Below, piece by piece: positions 1 to 10,701 of a DNA stretch of 64,000 nt (positions within the stretch are counted from its first letter, which is position 1; each line of letters begins with the position of its first letter). The stretch is from Drosophila pseudoobscura (lineage: Eukaryota > Arthropoda > Insecta > Diptera > Drosophilidae). The DNA lies in NCBI RefSeq assembly GCF_009870125.1, contig NC_046680.1:15395501-15459500 (forward strand), in the 5' to 3' direction. The translations under genes were made by a program, and so were the position numbers. The notes below the pieces were generated by a model. That model was not told the origin of the DNA. It saw nothing but the letters and a program-made list of their open reading frames with translations, and searched no databases.

Positions 1-533
1 CTTTCTGTTGTTTTGCTTTCCATTTTGGTTACTACGCAGTTGTTGTTTGTTGTTTATGCTGCGGCATGCAACAACTTGTTTTCCAGCTTTTCCCCCTTGC
101 CAAGCTCGCGATGAAAAACAAAATCACTTCCCGTGCCCGCTACATCACCCTCACATCACAGCTGAGAGCGCGCGCGCTTTTTGGCTGTGGCTGTGACTGA
201 GTCTGACTGCCTTTGGCATTTTATGCTGGCTGAAAATGCCCTTTCCTTTTCCCTTTCCCGTGCATTCCTCAATTAGCTATAATTTGATGACGAATCATGA
301 CCGATACACACAAAACATACTGGCGAGGCATGTTTCCGCTTATCTGGGGAGCCGACACTGGTCAGCCTCTGTTCGGTTCCCTCCAGAGCAGATAAGCAGG
401 CCCTGCTGGCTCAATATCTTCTAATTTGATGCATAGCCAGCAATTTCAGGGGCGTGCACACACTACTGCTCGCTTCCTAAATACCAAACAAACAGAGATA
501 AGTTTCATTTGATCGTTCTTTTGCTCTTTGCAG

Positions 534-1595
534 TCCCATGGAGGTACTGGCTATCCCTTCGGGGAGTCCTGTTCGAACGATTGCTATGTGTATCGCACGG
601 CCAGTGTTGGGGCGACGCCTGCCGTCGAACGCTTGAAGGTCACCGGGGATCGACCAACTGCCCAATACGGTCCAGGGATTGTGATCCACAAAAATTATCT
701 GTACACAATCGGGGGAACAACTGGCTTCGACTATACCTGCGACGTCTATCGCTTGGACCTGCGCACAGGAGTGTGGGAGAATGTGTACATTAGTCGGCCG
801 GAGATGCGCGAAGATCCCGAGGGCCGCTACCGCCACGAGGTGATCTACGATGGAAAGCACATCTTTGTGCTTGGAGGCGGGACTTCGCACTCTGTGTACG
901 ATCTTCAGCGCATTCCAGCGTACAACTTGGATGACAACTGCTGGGACTACTTCGACACTTTCCCAGATCGACGGATCGTCGATGTGGAGCAGAACAATAA
1001 GGGCTATCCGAAGCCGCGCAAGTGCTTCTCGTGTGTGCAACACCAGTCCACCAATGGAGATATCGAAGCCTTCATCACGGGTGGCTTGCAGGTGCGTTCA
1101 ACTCGGTGATCTCTTCTTGAAAGATACTATTAACATATTCAAAATATTCCTCCCCACCATGCTTAGGGTGACTTTTCGACATATTTTTCTGATATTTGGA
1201 AGCTGAATATGCGCACCAAGCAGTGGTTCCTCATTGAGACAAGTCTGCCCCGACCCCTGTACTTCCATTCGGCCGCACATTCGGACAACGGCTGCATGTA
1301 CGTGTTCGGTGGCATCGAGTACAATGAGAAGGAGATGCGTCGACGCAACGGTCTCTACAAGATGTGGATGACCGTGCCAAAGCTGAGCGAAATGTGCTGG
1401 GAGGCCATAACCTACTACAACGATAATCTGGACATGTACGATCGCAAGGCGCTTCTTAAAGCTGGCTTACCCAAGACATTTACGGATCGCCTGCCGACGC
1501 AAACGAGGAAGAAGGCCGAGAAGAACGAGCCAGACCCATCCATGCTTGTATCTCTTTACTGCAACCCTAAGCGTGCTCGCTCCACAACGCAATAG
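534..1595 (+). CDS. slim: slim, kelch-repeat protein (KLHDC10 family), 3' part
   Basis: Two exons are visible, 534-1091 and 1167-1595, joined in phase 0 and giving 328 residues to a TAG stop. Exon 1 follows a TTTGCAG acceptor. The intron is 75 nt (GTGCGT...TTAG). The protein has kelch-type blades: HGGTGYPFGE near its start, then TIGGTTG, VLGGGTS, ITGGLQGD and VFGGIEY, with the family pattern RYRHE...LGGGTS and FSCVQHQ. This order closely follows vertebrate KLHDC10, whose Drosophila ortholog is slim (scruin-like at the midline). In that family the protein activates ASK1 kinase signalling by inhibiting PP5, and it also acts as a substrate receptor in ubiquitin ligase complexes. The N-terminal part lies left of the window, so the gene is 5'-truncated here. 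The first 533 bases are read as intron. Identity is strong; the upstream exons are unseen. Confidence 0.9.
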
Positions 1596-3224
1596 GGTCT
1601 TGAGATTAAATCAAAATCCTCTCCCTTCGAAAAACAAAAACAAACAAAAAACTTTAGTTACGTGGACCCTTTAATGGACCCTTTTGGTGCCGTGCCACCT
1701 CTTAAATACTAACAAAACTTTGCGTTACTATTGTTTAAAAGTTTTGTTTTGATATTGAGCGCGCGCTGTGATCGAATACGAAGGACATTTATAGTTGTAC
1801 ACATGCATACATCATACATATGTATGTATTTTGATATTTCGTAGACTCGAAAGAAAAAGGCGGACATGTTTAGCATGTAGATAAGATTGTAATTAAGTTA
1901 GCTAGCTGAACAGCCAGAACAACTCCAGCAACAGACATACAACAAGCAACGCGAATGCAATTCTAAACACCAGCTTAACAGATCGGATCGTTACAGTGCA
2001 GTGCAGCGCAGTACCGCCAGCGCACTCCCCAGTTCCACCCCAACCACACCGACATCCTCAAAAATCGTTTGGCTCTAATGAACACTCTTTCTCTCTCTCA
2101 ATATATTTCTCTTCACCCGCACAGAGACTTGAATCCAAAATAAATTAGTTTTGAAGGCTACACCAAACAATGTCATATAGAGGAGGTGTGCATGCACCTC
2201 CGATGTATTTTTGTCCAAGTGTACATAATATTTAGCAGTAGTAATATTTAATTAACTTAAGAAACTCCATCAATATTGCGATATAATGTACCAATGCAGT
2301 GTGTTCGGTACTGTCACCCCCAAGAGCGGACATCGGATTGCTCGATTTATCTTATCCAAGACTAAATTTGGTTGAATCTAAGTTAATAAATACATTTTTA
2401 ATGCAACACCATCCCTAGCATACGCATTCATTCGACTCCTCCAAAACCATAAATCATCATAATCGTAATGCTATTGCGTAGTTGACCCAGTTTCTAGCTT
2501 CGGTAGCAAAGAACCCGCAAAATCTGTTAGGGTGCATTCGCTCACTGTTTTTAATAGAAGGGAATGGGAAGGTATGGGGGTTCGCTGAGTCATGCGCATT
2601 TCGCAATTTCAAATGCAACCCGGTTCAAGGTCTTTTCAGGCAAACGACGGCGTAGTATGAGGAAAAATACAGGTATGCTGCCTTCTGAAAGGTTGAAAAT
2701 TCGGTGGTTGGAAAACCTAAACTGTTATTGAGGACAAAGGGAGTTATGCTGCAGTTTTGCTGCGTAATAAGTCCGTGACCTAGTTTATCCATGACGTCAT
2801 ACGCAATAAGATGACGATGTTGTCCGGAAATACGTAGCAGGCAGATACCATGAATTGTTAACGATTAAAGAATCGTTTTAGAGGCCTATGACGACGCGGC
2901 GTGAATATCATGTAACCTAAAATGAGACCATCTTTAACACAAATGTTTTAAAGATTAAAATGTATAGAAAATATGTACTATGTACCATTTTCATTTTAAG
3001 AGCCACTACCGCAATTATTAAAAATTAAATATAGTATTCCTGGGCTCGCTGGCAAAACCAACTTTTTAAATGCAATCAAATCAAATTCTCTTTTGGCGCC
3101 AGAGAGTTGCCACTCACGATGCAACGTGAACAAACCAGCCAGCTGACAGCCTTTTGCCATTCAGTGTGCACTCTGTGGAGGCTAAGTTGTTTTTTTCCTT
3201 TTATGTTTTAACAAACTTCTCAAG
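1596..3224. other. slim 3' UTR and slim-Lamtor2 intergenic region
   Basis: There is no supported gene here. The first part is AT-rich and reads as the slim 3' UTR, with AATAAA at 2139-2144 and 2385-2390. From about 2400 to 3200 the sequence is unique-looking and includes the Lamtor2 upstream region. I see no clear TATA box near the Lamtor2 start. Confidence 0.5.
2385..2390 (+). terminator. candidate poly(A) signal of slim
   Basis: AATAAA lies in the AT-rich tail about 790 nt after the slim stop. An earlier AATAAA at 2139-2144 could give a shorter transcript. Confidence 0.45.
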
Positions 3225-3718
3225 ATGCTGAAACCCAAGGCTCTCACACAAGTTCTAAGCCAGGCAAATACCGGGGGCGTGGAGAACACCCTGTAAGATA
3301 GTAGTATCATTGAAATGCAGTGAAACTAATCAGTGTCTGTACTTACAGTCTGCTGAGTCAGGAGGGTGCACTCTTGGCCTACTCCGGATATGGCGATAAG
3401 GATGCTCGCATTACTGCCGCCATTGCCAGCAATATTTGGGCAGCCTACGAAAAACATGGACGGAATGCATTCCGCGAAGACCGATTGACCTTTGTGCTGA
3501 TTGATTGCGAGACGGGTCATGTGGCAATAACACAGGCAAGAGTCTCAATCAAATCACATCCTCAGACTAATTCTTGATCAACGATTTTATTGCAGGTGGC
3601 TAGTGTGCTGTTGTGCCTGTATGCCAGGAGCCAAGTCGGATTGGGCCTACTCAAGCAAAAGGCCATGTCCCTGGCCGCCTATTTGGAGAGACCACTGAAG
3701 CAGATCTCGGCCTCGTGA
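3225..3718 (+). CDS. Lamtor2: Lamtor2, Ragulator subunit (p14, roadblock domain)
   Basis: Three exons, 3225-3292, 3349-3535 and 3596-3718, encode 125 residues, the same length as human LAMTOR2. The start [20 protein letters not shown], the central [10 protein letters not shown] and [12 protein letters not shown], and the last exon [12 protein letters not shown] match the family along the whole length. The fold is a single roadblock/LC7 domain. LAMTOR2 pairs with LAMTOR3 inside the pentameric Ragulator complex on late endosomes and lysosomes, which anchors Rag GTPases for mTORC1 activation and scaffolds MAPK signalling. Phases agree at both junctions. The second intron begins CAG|GCAAGA instead of GT, so it is a GC-AG intron; no GT nearby restores the family sequence. 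The gene converges on Prp19, with 243 bases between stop codons. Confidence 0.95.
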
Positions 3719-3797
3719 AGGCGAGCCCTTGCCGAGTCGCCCAGTCCCCGACGCGGCAGTCTCGTTGAATATTTCTAAGTATATACAGTAATGCAGA

Positions 3798-3803
3798 ATT
3801 AAA
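3798..3803 (+). terminator. candidate poly(A) signal of Lamtor2
   Basis: ATTAAA, the common variant signal, lies 79 nt after the Lamtor2 stop codon. Confidence 0.45.
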
Positions 3804-3856
3804 CATGCCAATATACGTACGTACGCTCAGTGTGGTTTTCGGATAAAAGGGTCAGG

Positions 3857-3862
3857 TTTATT
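3857..3862 (-). terminator. candidate poly(A) signal of Prp19
   Basis: TTTATT on the plus strand is AATAAA in the Prp19 sense, 99 nt past the Prp19 stop at 3962-3964. The Lamtor2 and Prp19 transcripts therefore converge and nearly touch. Confidence 0.55.
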
Positions 3863-3961
3863 TTACTGAATTATTTCTTTGAAGTACACACAAGAGCTTA
3901 GATACTCGTACATTTTAGGACTTAGTTGGTAATCTGCTAGTCTGGCCGCCGCCGCCAGTGC

Positions 3962-6900
3962 TTATTCGATGGCATACAACTTCAGTGTGCGGTCCATGCT
4001 GGTGGAGGCGAGGTACTGGGCATGCTTCCCGAAGCGGACGCCGGTTGCTAGGGCCGTGTGGTCGTTGAATATCTTCAGATCCTGCCACTGCTTGCATAGG
4101 TAAACCCTGAAAAGGAAAGCGAATATCATCAATATTGTAGCCATGGCAACATAATCGAATACGGGTAAACGAGTACGGGAAAACGAGTTTCGCAGAGGAA
4201 ACAGCACGTACGAAATGCACAAATCTAAAATAAAAGTCTATAGGAAATATGAAGGTAAAATTCAAGTATTGGGAGTGACGGGAATGATGATTTAACGCAA
4301 AATCCTTGCTTTGATAGATTTTATACGTCCTCGGACCCACAAGGAGCCGGAAGCACCCAAGCCCATCAATCTATCAATTGATGATTTCAATGCGGTAGGA
4401 ATATCAATCACATTGCAAGAGTCAATGGCATTAATTAATGGTTTGGTTACAGCGCGGCGAAGTTGCCAATCCCCGGGCTCCATGCGTGGTTACAACCATC
4501 GATCCGGAGTACATAACCGACGCCAGTTCGCAGCGCTTGGCCAGAAAGTTCCGCATGAAAACGTGAGTGGACGGGGGTTGGGGTAAGTAAAGCGAACTCC
4601 CGTCGAAGACTGACTTGCTCATTTCCTTAGCGACATTTTACTGCTACGCGACATCACGCGCAACCGATTCATGCACTATGCCACGCAGGAGATGTTTCTG
4701 GATAGGAAACGCGAGAAGGAGCACCAGGACAGGTTGTACGGGAAGGCAGAAGACTTTCACAAGTTCGCCGAAGAGTCGCTGAAGAAAATGGAGGCAGACG
4801 AGTTTAAGAAAATGCTGGAGGCCCAACAGAAGCTGAAGATGCTGAAGGAGAACAAGGTGGCGGAGGAGCTTAACGAGGTTAAGCTCGAGCATCAGCGTAT
4901 CCTGATGGAGGTGCAGGAAGTCTATGGCCGCTTCCAGTATCTGCTCAAGCTAATCAGCTATTTCGATGACACGGTGGATGAGCTGGCAGAGGAGGGTCCT
5001 GATAGGGATAGGCTGACCATGCCTAAGGAGATCGTCTGCATGGAGATTAGTGAGCGACATCCAGCCGGCCTGGAACAGGTGCAGCAAGTGCAGAACTACA
5101 TGGAGAAAGTGGTGAGGCCTTATCTCGCGAAGCGCAACCACTTGGATGCAGACGTTTGGATTAGGGGCTACGAAAGGAACCGCCTAAAGGTCTCCAACTA
5201 CAACCGACGATTCACCCAGCTGGCCCTGCTCAACCACATCGTGGGCATACTCCACGACAAAGCCGTGAGTGGAATCAATTTTCTCTTCCTATAAGGTATA
5301 TTCTTAGCAACTGTCGTGCTTGCAGAAAAAAACATTCGAGCGCAAGGTGACTGCAAACGTTTTCCTGAAGGACCCAGAGTTCTTGCAGCGTCGCGTGGCT
5401 GGCCTTCAGCAACGTGCCACCGAGTTGTTGAGCGTCTACGAGCAGAGCTACTGCAAAGAGTGAGTTGAGAGTTGTGCTGCGAGAGATCAGTTCGAATACA
5501 CATATATTTCCCTCCCAGCAAGCTGAACATAAGGCTCAACAGCATTGTCCCTGTAATCCTTAAGCACATACAGAACAAAGTGCATCCGGAGCAGAAAAAG
5601 GAGGAGTCGAAGCCACCGCCGCCGCCGCTGAAGCCAGCACAGAAGTCGTCGAAGCAATGGCGCACAATGGAAGACATGCAGGCTCCTCTGCCAGCCGCAA
5701 AGTCGACGTACGAGGACGAGCAGGACACGACCCTGGCCAAGGTGGAGAAGATCCAATCCTATGTTATGGTAAGACCAAATTTGACTTCAAAGCCAACGCT
5801 GTCTAACACCAATGTCCTGCAACAGGAGCTGCTGTCCAAGCTGGACCATATTGAGCCGACTAAGCTCCGAAGCTTGGAACAGCAGGTTCGTCGCCGCATG
5901 GCATCGGAGAAGGAAATGTCGAGGCGGGCACTGGTCAAGCAGAACCGCCTACATAACTGGATGGAGCACTTTAAGAAGCATCATCGCTTGCAACTGCAGC
6001 AGCGACGCAAGAACAAGCTCTGATTCACTCGATTTCTATAAATCTATATATGAAGCTATTCAACTGATTCAAAAGCTGTGCATTTAGCTGTAGAGGGACG
6101 ACGACGACTCACCTGACATCGGTTCCGGCAATGGCCAGATATGTGCCGCTCTGGTCGAAGCACAGATCCTTGACCTCGTAGCCATCGTCCAGTTGGATTG
6201 TTTTAAAGTTCTTTAACTTGCGCAAATCCCACAGCTTGACACAGGCGTCGTCTGCCGCGGTGGCCAAGTAGTAGCCGTTCTCGGAGAAGGAGATGGCCGA
6301 AATGGGACCAGTGTGGCCGGGGAAGTTTGCCACATTGCTCTGCTCCTTCAGATCCCAGATCTTGACTTGGGAATCGACAGTGCCCGTACCGAAAATCAAG
6401 CCGTCAGGATGGAACTGGGCCGTCGTCAGACCAACCTCCGCGGTGTCGATAACCTTTGTGAGCAGCCGTCCAGTGCGTATGTCGGAGAAGGCCCAGTGCT
6501 TGTCAGACGATGTGGAGAGCAAGTAGTCGCCAGTGGGGTGCAACGAGAGTCCGGTCACCGGTCCGTCATGGCAGCGCAGGAGTAGCTGCGTCTGGGATGT
6601 GGGAACGTGCCAGATGCGAATATTCATGTCTGGCGAGCCGGTGATGACTGTGTCCTCGTTGGGATGGTAGATTACTTTGGTGATCTTCTTGGTGTGTCCC
6701 TTGAGAATGGCCACCACCTGCTCGGTGTCCTTGTTGAAGACGGTTGCGTTCTTGTCATTGCCGCCGGTCAGGATCTTGCTGTGGTCGGCACTGTTGATGT
6801 CTAGGGCCAGGATGCCGGGTACCGAGGCCGAATGCAGGCCAGGATGGGAGGCCACCGTTAGGAAGCTCTTCACCTGATCAGGTGACACCAGATCCTCAGG

Positions 6901-7550
6901 AACGGTGCGTCCGCGTTTCTTGCGCTCCTGCGTGAGCACTGTAGCCTTGTCCTGGAGTTTCTGTATCACCTCAGCATTCATGCCAGCCTGCTCCATGGGA
7001 TGTGCAGCGGCACCGCCAGCTTCAGAGGCCAGGGCCGGCTGTGGAATCGCCGTGGGTGCATTCATAACACCGGCCTGGGGCTTCAGCGTGGCCAGAGCCT
7101 CCCGAGCAGCGGCCACTTCCTTGTTAAGACGTGCAATCACACGGCAGGCGGCATCATGTTGATACAGGGCATGGGACAGCTCTTGTCGCGTTGTTTGCAG
7201 CTGTTGGCGCTGTGTGAACGAGTGAATCATTAGGGCGTCCCACTCGTCCTGCATTGTTTTCAGAGTAGCCGGAATGCTGGTGGCACTGGGCGGCTTGGGT
7301 TTCACCAACGCGGGCGTTTTCAGCTCAATTAGATCTTCCGCCTTCAACTCCTTGCCGCTAATGGGATCGCAGCCATTCTCCAATAAATACTTTTCAATCA
7401 CTCGCTTCTCGAAGACGGCTCCCGAGTGGGGAGACACGACGGGCGTCTCGGGGACTTCGTTTGTCACTGGAGGAACGGCCGAAAAAGTGAGTTTCCACCC
7501 AAAGTCGCTTTAGAAATGTGTAGCTACTTACGTGCGCAAACCAAAGCCAT
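3962..7550 (-). CDS. Prp19: Prp19, U-box E3 ligase and spliceosomal NTC core subunit
   Basis: Three coding exons in gene order: 7532-7550, 6113-7466 and 3962-4106 (complement). They give 505 residues; human PRPF19 has 504. Exon 1 is only 19 nt and encodes MALVCA plus one base. Residues 1-70 form the U-box ([25 protein letters not shown]), followed by a coiled coil for tetramer assembly (about 75-140) and a C-terminal WD40 propeller (from about 215: [45 protein letters not shown]). The last WD strand ([14 protein letters not shown]) is in exon 3, 2 kb away, behind an intron that holds another gene on the opposite strand. Prp19 is the core of the NineTeen complex needed for spliceosome activation and also acts in DNA-damage ubiquitination. 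It shares a 254 bp head-to-head interval with rswl. Confidence 0.96.
4215..6023 (+). CDS. nested coiled-coil protein inside a Prp19 intron
   Basis: Seven exons, 4215-4254, 4318-4394, 4453-4562, 4631-5264, 5326-5459, 5519-5768 and 5826-6023, join with all phases consistent into 480 residues. The first two exons were assembled by splice and phase logic: [13 protein letters not shown] ends in phase 1 at GAAG|GTAAAA and continues [10 protein letters not shown]. The product is hydrophilic with long charged helices (roughly residues 85-170: many Lys, Glu, Ala), a proline run KPPPPPLKP in exon 6 and a basic tail QQRRKNKL. There is no signal peptide or membrane segment. I do not recognise the family with certainty. 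The style resembles axonemal CCDC/DUF4200 proteins, and a dynein assembly factor lies 3 kb away, but that is only suggestive. The whole gene sits in the Prp19 intron 4107-6112, transcribed in the opposite direction. Confidence 0.82.
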
Positions 7551-7804
7551 TGCTAATCGTGTTTATATGTCTTGCGGCTTCTTTTTTGTAAATATATAAT
7601 TCTTTTACACGTTTTTCCAAACCAAGCGCAAAAATTGTCGGCAAATGCCGCTTCTTATTATACAGACAGTCACAGCGCAACAGTAACGGGCCAGTCTGGC
7701 AACCTCGACAGCGGCCAGCTGTTGTTGGCGGGTGGCAACCCTGACGCCGTACTTCTTTATAAACATCATTATAAAACAATTTCTGCAATAAATTGGACCG
7801 AAAA
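7551..7804. promoter_or_regulatory. bidirectional promoter of Prp19 and rswl
   Basis: The 254 bp between the two divergent start codons must contain both 5' UTRs and core promoters. No TATA box is evident. An E-box CAGCTG and two GGCAACC motifs lie in the GC-richer centre. This is inferred from gene layout. Confidence 0.55.
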
Positions 7805-9148
7805 ATGCTGAAAACACTGAGACCATGGAGACTGGCGAGTCACATGCTCAAAGGATGTGCGATACCTGCCAGGAGAGTGTCTGATTCATTCAAAACATTC
7901 GACGGCGACAATGCGTTTGCCGGCAGTGAAGTGAACTCAAAGAAGTTTTCGAATCCCTTTGCACAGGCTAGTCCAGTGATAAGCGACGGGCCAGCAGAAA
8001 CCGAAGAGGATCGTGGGAAGAGGCGAAAGGTTCTGCAGTTGGAGGCTGATATTGCCCATCAGGAGGGACGTCGCGTGCCGGCCTTGGACTTTTTTCAGGA
8101 TCATCACTGGGACCACGTGCTGTCGTTGCCCACAAAATCCGCACGCATAAAGTACTACGCCTTTCTGTGGCAGATTAATATGAAAAAAGAGGCGGAGCGG
8201 CGGAAGAAAGCACAGCGGGCCGAAGACACAGAGCGTCGAATCGCCGACATGCGAAAAGAGCGGGAGGAGAACACCCACATAATCTATGGCCTGGCACACA
8301 CCTCCATGTTCCTGCGCATCTACGACACAACGATCAATCACTGGCAAAACAATCGTTTAACGCGCGCCATGCAGTTCGCCCCCAAGATGGTGCTGGACTG
8401 CTCCTATGACAAGCACATGAACAATCGAGAGGCCTCCTATGCGGCCAAGCAGCTAATGCTGTGCTTCGCCGAGAACCGCCTCAACGACGAGCCCTTCGAT
8501 CTGCACTACTGCAATGCCCAGTTGGAGGGAAAGTGCATGCAGAACCTGAAGCGCTACATCCCGACTATGCTCAATCCGGAGTTTCCAATGAACGTGCACA
8601 AGCAATGCTTTACTGAGCTTTTCGACAAGCAAAATCTGGTCTATCTGACACCCCACTGCCGCGAGGATCTAGTCACATACAACCCGGACGACATATACAT
8701 AGTTGGCGCCATGGTGGATACAATGAACAACGAGCCCCTCTCGCTGGCCAAGGCGAAGCGGCTGGGTCTGCGCATGGCTCGCTTGCCTCTGGATCGATAC
8801 CTGCAGTGGGGATCTGGTTCCGGAAAATCCCTCACCCTCAACCAAATGATCAACATCATGCTCGATCTGAAGAAAACCGGCAATTGGGATTCTGCGTTGA
8901 AGCATGTTCCACGCAGAAAGGTCGTTGACATGGACACCCAGCGAAGGGCAGACGACAGTCGAAAGGCTCTTGGGACGAGGGCAAGAAAGCTCAACGTACG
9001 TATCGATCATCTGCTCGACTTTGAGGAGGAGCGCAGACACACGACGGCCTTTGCCACCCCCCAGACACTGCGTCAACGCAAAGATGGCATGGAGTTTCAA
9101 CTGGACACATGGGCGGCGGGTAAGAAGAAAAAGAAAAGGGAGAACTGA
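7805..9148 (+). CDS. rswl: roswell, mitochondrial RNase P protein 1 (TRMT10C/MRPP1)
   Basis: A single uninterrupted exon of 447 residues, about the length of the Drosophila protein. The start at 7805 (MLKTLRPWRLASHM) gives an N-terminus rich in Arg, Leu and Ser without acids, as expected for a mitochondrial presequence. A helical, Arg/Lys/Glu-rich linker follows (KKEAERRKKAQRAED), then the SPOUT methyltransferase domain from about residue 170 (QFAPKMVLDCSYD, VYLTPHCREDL, YIVGAMVD, KAKRLGLRMARLPLDRY). The tail is basic (GKKKKKREN). With the SDR5C1/scully and PRORP/mulder partners it forms the mitochondrial RNase P and tRNA position-9 methyltransferase. An upstream in-frame TTG has no support as a start. 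The stop codon overlaps the poly(A) signal, and Dnaaf3 starts antisense 20 bases later. Confidence 0.95.
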   Translation: MLKTLRPWRLASHMLKGCAIPARRVSDSFKTFDGDNAFAGSEVNSKKFSNPFAQASPVISDGPAETEEDRGKRRKVLQLEADIAHQEGRRVPALDFFQDHHWDHVLSLPTKSARIKYYAFLWQINMKKEAERRKKAQRAEDTERRIADMRKEREENTHIIYGLAHTSMFLRIYDTTINHWQNNRLTRAMQFAPKMVLDCSYDKHMNNREASYAAKQLMLCFAENRLNDEPFDLHYCNAQLEGKCMQNLKRYIPTMLNPEFPMNVHKQCFTELFDKQNLVYLTPHCREDLVTYNPDDIYIVGAMVDTMNNEPLSLAKAKRLGLRMARLPLDRYLQWGSGSGKSLTLNQMINIMLDLKKTGNWDSALKHVPRRKVVDMDTQRRADDSRKALGTRARKLNVRIDHLLDFEEERRHTTAFATPQTLRQRKDGMEFQLDTWAAGKKKKKREN

Positions 9149-9153
9149 ATAAA
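9148..9153 (+). terminator. poly(A) signal overlapping the rswl stop codon
   Basis: The sequence reads TGAATAAA, so AATAAA shares its first A with the stop codon. If used, the 3' UTR would be only about 20-35 nt and would end within the antisense Dnaaf3 coding sequence. Confidence 0.6.
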
Positions 9154-9168
9154 CAAAATGTATTGAAA

Positions 9169-10701
9169 TTAAACAAGTTCAGTCAATTGCATCTCATGGA
9201 CCTCTTCTGGCTCGTTGTTAGATCCAGACTCAGCCTCAGCCTCAGCCTCAACATCATCGCCCTCGTCCTTGTCCTCTTCCTCGTCTGGATCAGTTGCCTC
9301 AGTTCGCTTGTACTTCAGTAGCATATGCTTGCCATTGATGGCCTGGTAATTAATAACACTCTTCAAGCCAGCCTGCTTCATGAGCTCCTTGGCCTTGGTC
9401 TCATAGCTCTGGACATTGTCCTTGCGCTCCACCGTCATCAGCTTTGTCTCCAAAAGGAGCAAGGCCCGCGGATGCAGGGACTGGAAGAACTCCTTGCTCA
9501 GGAAGGAGAAGTAGTTGAAGGCAACGAAGACAATGTCAAAGGTGTTCGTCCAGCGAGCCGCTCCCTGTTTTAGCTGCACCATCTCCATGGGCGACACGAA
9601 GTGCACGGTCACATCCGGCACCTTTATCCAGGGTCGATCGTAGCTGGCTTGCCCCTCGGCATCGCACTCGTTGTGGGTGAGCAGGGGCGTCATGAGTAAC
9701 TGAACGGAGCCGTAGCGGCGTGATCGAGTGGAATCGTGCTCGTAGACGGTTTGTGTCTGCAGCTCGTGGAAGAGCTCGAGGAGGTTGCGCTCGGTCACAT
9801 CTGTGGCCCGATAGTCGTTGTCGCCGTGGACAGAGTTGTGCATACGCTCCTCGGAGCTGCGCAACCCGAAGCCGCAGAAGGGGCCCGTTTGGATGTCGCC
9901 CACGTAGCCGCGGTGCAGATAGGTGCGTCCGTTGCGCACCAGCCCGGCAGCAAATGTCTTGTTTGGCTTGCACTGTTCGTACTCGGGGAACACGAAGGCC
10001 ACCCCGCTCTCCCGCCAGTAGCGGTACTCTTGCGAGCAGATCTGCTGACCCTCGCGGCTCTTTAGGGTCATGCTCAGGTCCCAGTCAAAGGCGCCGTTGC
10101 GGTGGTCGTAACGACTCCCCAGCAGGGCACGCGATCTCTGCTCCCAGTAGGCGGCAATGTTGTACTTGTGCAATGGCTGGGGCTGCCAGAAGCTGAAGGA
10201 CATCTCGAGGCCGTCGCGCTCCTTGTACTTCAGCCCCTCCAAGCTGAGCATGGGCGCCAGCCGTTGAAGCTCCGCCTCGTCGGTGACCATTTTTAGCAGC
10301 GTGCGACCCTTGGCTGCCACGTAGTGGTGGGAGCTCGGCCGCATCAACGAGTTCCCATAGATGTCCATGAAAAGGTGGGCCTTGTACACCAAGCTGAAGG
10401 ACTCTGGCGGCTCCAGGGCCACGCCCAGGAGCAGCATACTCCGGGCCGCTATCTCGGCACACCCGTCCAGCACGTATATGTTCAGCTTGGGCTTGGTTTT
10501 GTATGTGTAGCGTTTGGCCAGTGTCTTGATTATATGGCGCGGATCGCCTCCGCCGCATATCAGTATGTTGAGAGACCCGGAAGGAGATGCTCCATCTCCG
10601 CATGCCCCCTCCTGCTCCTCGGGCAGTGGGTCATCCTTGATCTTGAACGCCTTCACATACTCTTCGTACAAGTCAACCGCTGGGCTGATACCCCAAAACA
10701 T
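9169..10701 (-). CDS. Dnaaf3: Dnaaf3, dynein axonemal assembly factor 3
   Basis: One exon encodes 510 residues from ATG at 10701 (MFWGISPAVDLYEEYV) to TAA at 9169-9171. The family signature is clear. An N-terminal DUF4470 region starts with FWG(I/L)SPA and contains the Rossmann-like NILICGGGDPRHI and LNIYVLDGCAEI. A DUF4471 region follows, with SFSFWQPQPLHKYNIAAYWE, RDGLEM, YRYWRESGVAFVFPEY and VGDIQTGPFCGFG. The C-terminal 60 residues are strongly acidic (DPDEEEDKDEGDDVEAEAEAE). DNAAF3 acts in the cytoplasm in pre-assembly of outer and inner dynein arms, so in flies it should matter for sperm flagella and chordotonal cilia. The gene has no introns here and is tail-to-tail with rswl. Confidence 0.93.
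   Translation of the reverse strand: MFWGISPAVDLYEEYVKAFKIKDDPLPEEQEGACGDGASPSGSLNILICGGGDPRHIIKTLAKRYTYKTKPKLNIYVLDGCAEIAARSMLLLGVALEPPESFSLVYKAHLFMDIYGNSLMRPSSHHYVAAKGRTLLKMVTDEAELQRLAPMLSLEGLKYKERDGLEMSFSFWQPQPLHKYNIAAYWEQRSRALLGSRYDHRNGAFDWDLSMTLKSREGQQICSQEYRYWRESGVAFVFPEYEQCKPNKTFAAGLVRNGRTYLHRGYVGDIQTGPFCGFGLRSSEERMHNSVHGDNDYRATDVTERNLLELFHELQTQTVYEHDSTRSRRYGSVQLLMTPLLTHNECDAEGQASYDRPWIKVPDVTVHFVSPMEMVQLKQGAARWTNTFDIVFVAFNYFSFLSKEFFQSLHPRALLLLETKLMTVERKDNVQSYETKAKELMKQAGLKSVINYQAINGKHMLLKYKRTEATDPDEEEDKDEGDDVEAEAEAESGSNNEPEEVHEMQLTELV

Noticed and set aside
477-1043. 188-residue open frame opposite slim
   Set aside because: It is the antisense shadow of the slim exon; the kelch frame on the plus strand explains it.
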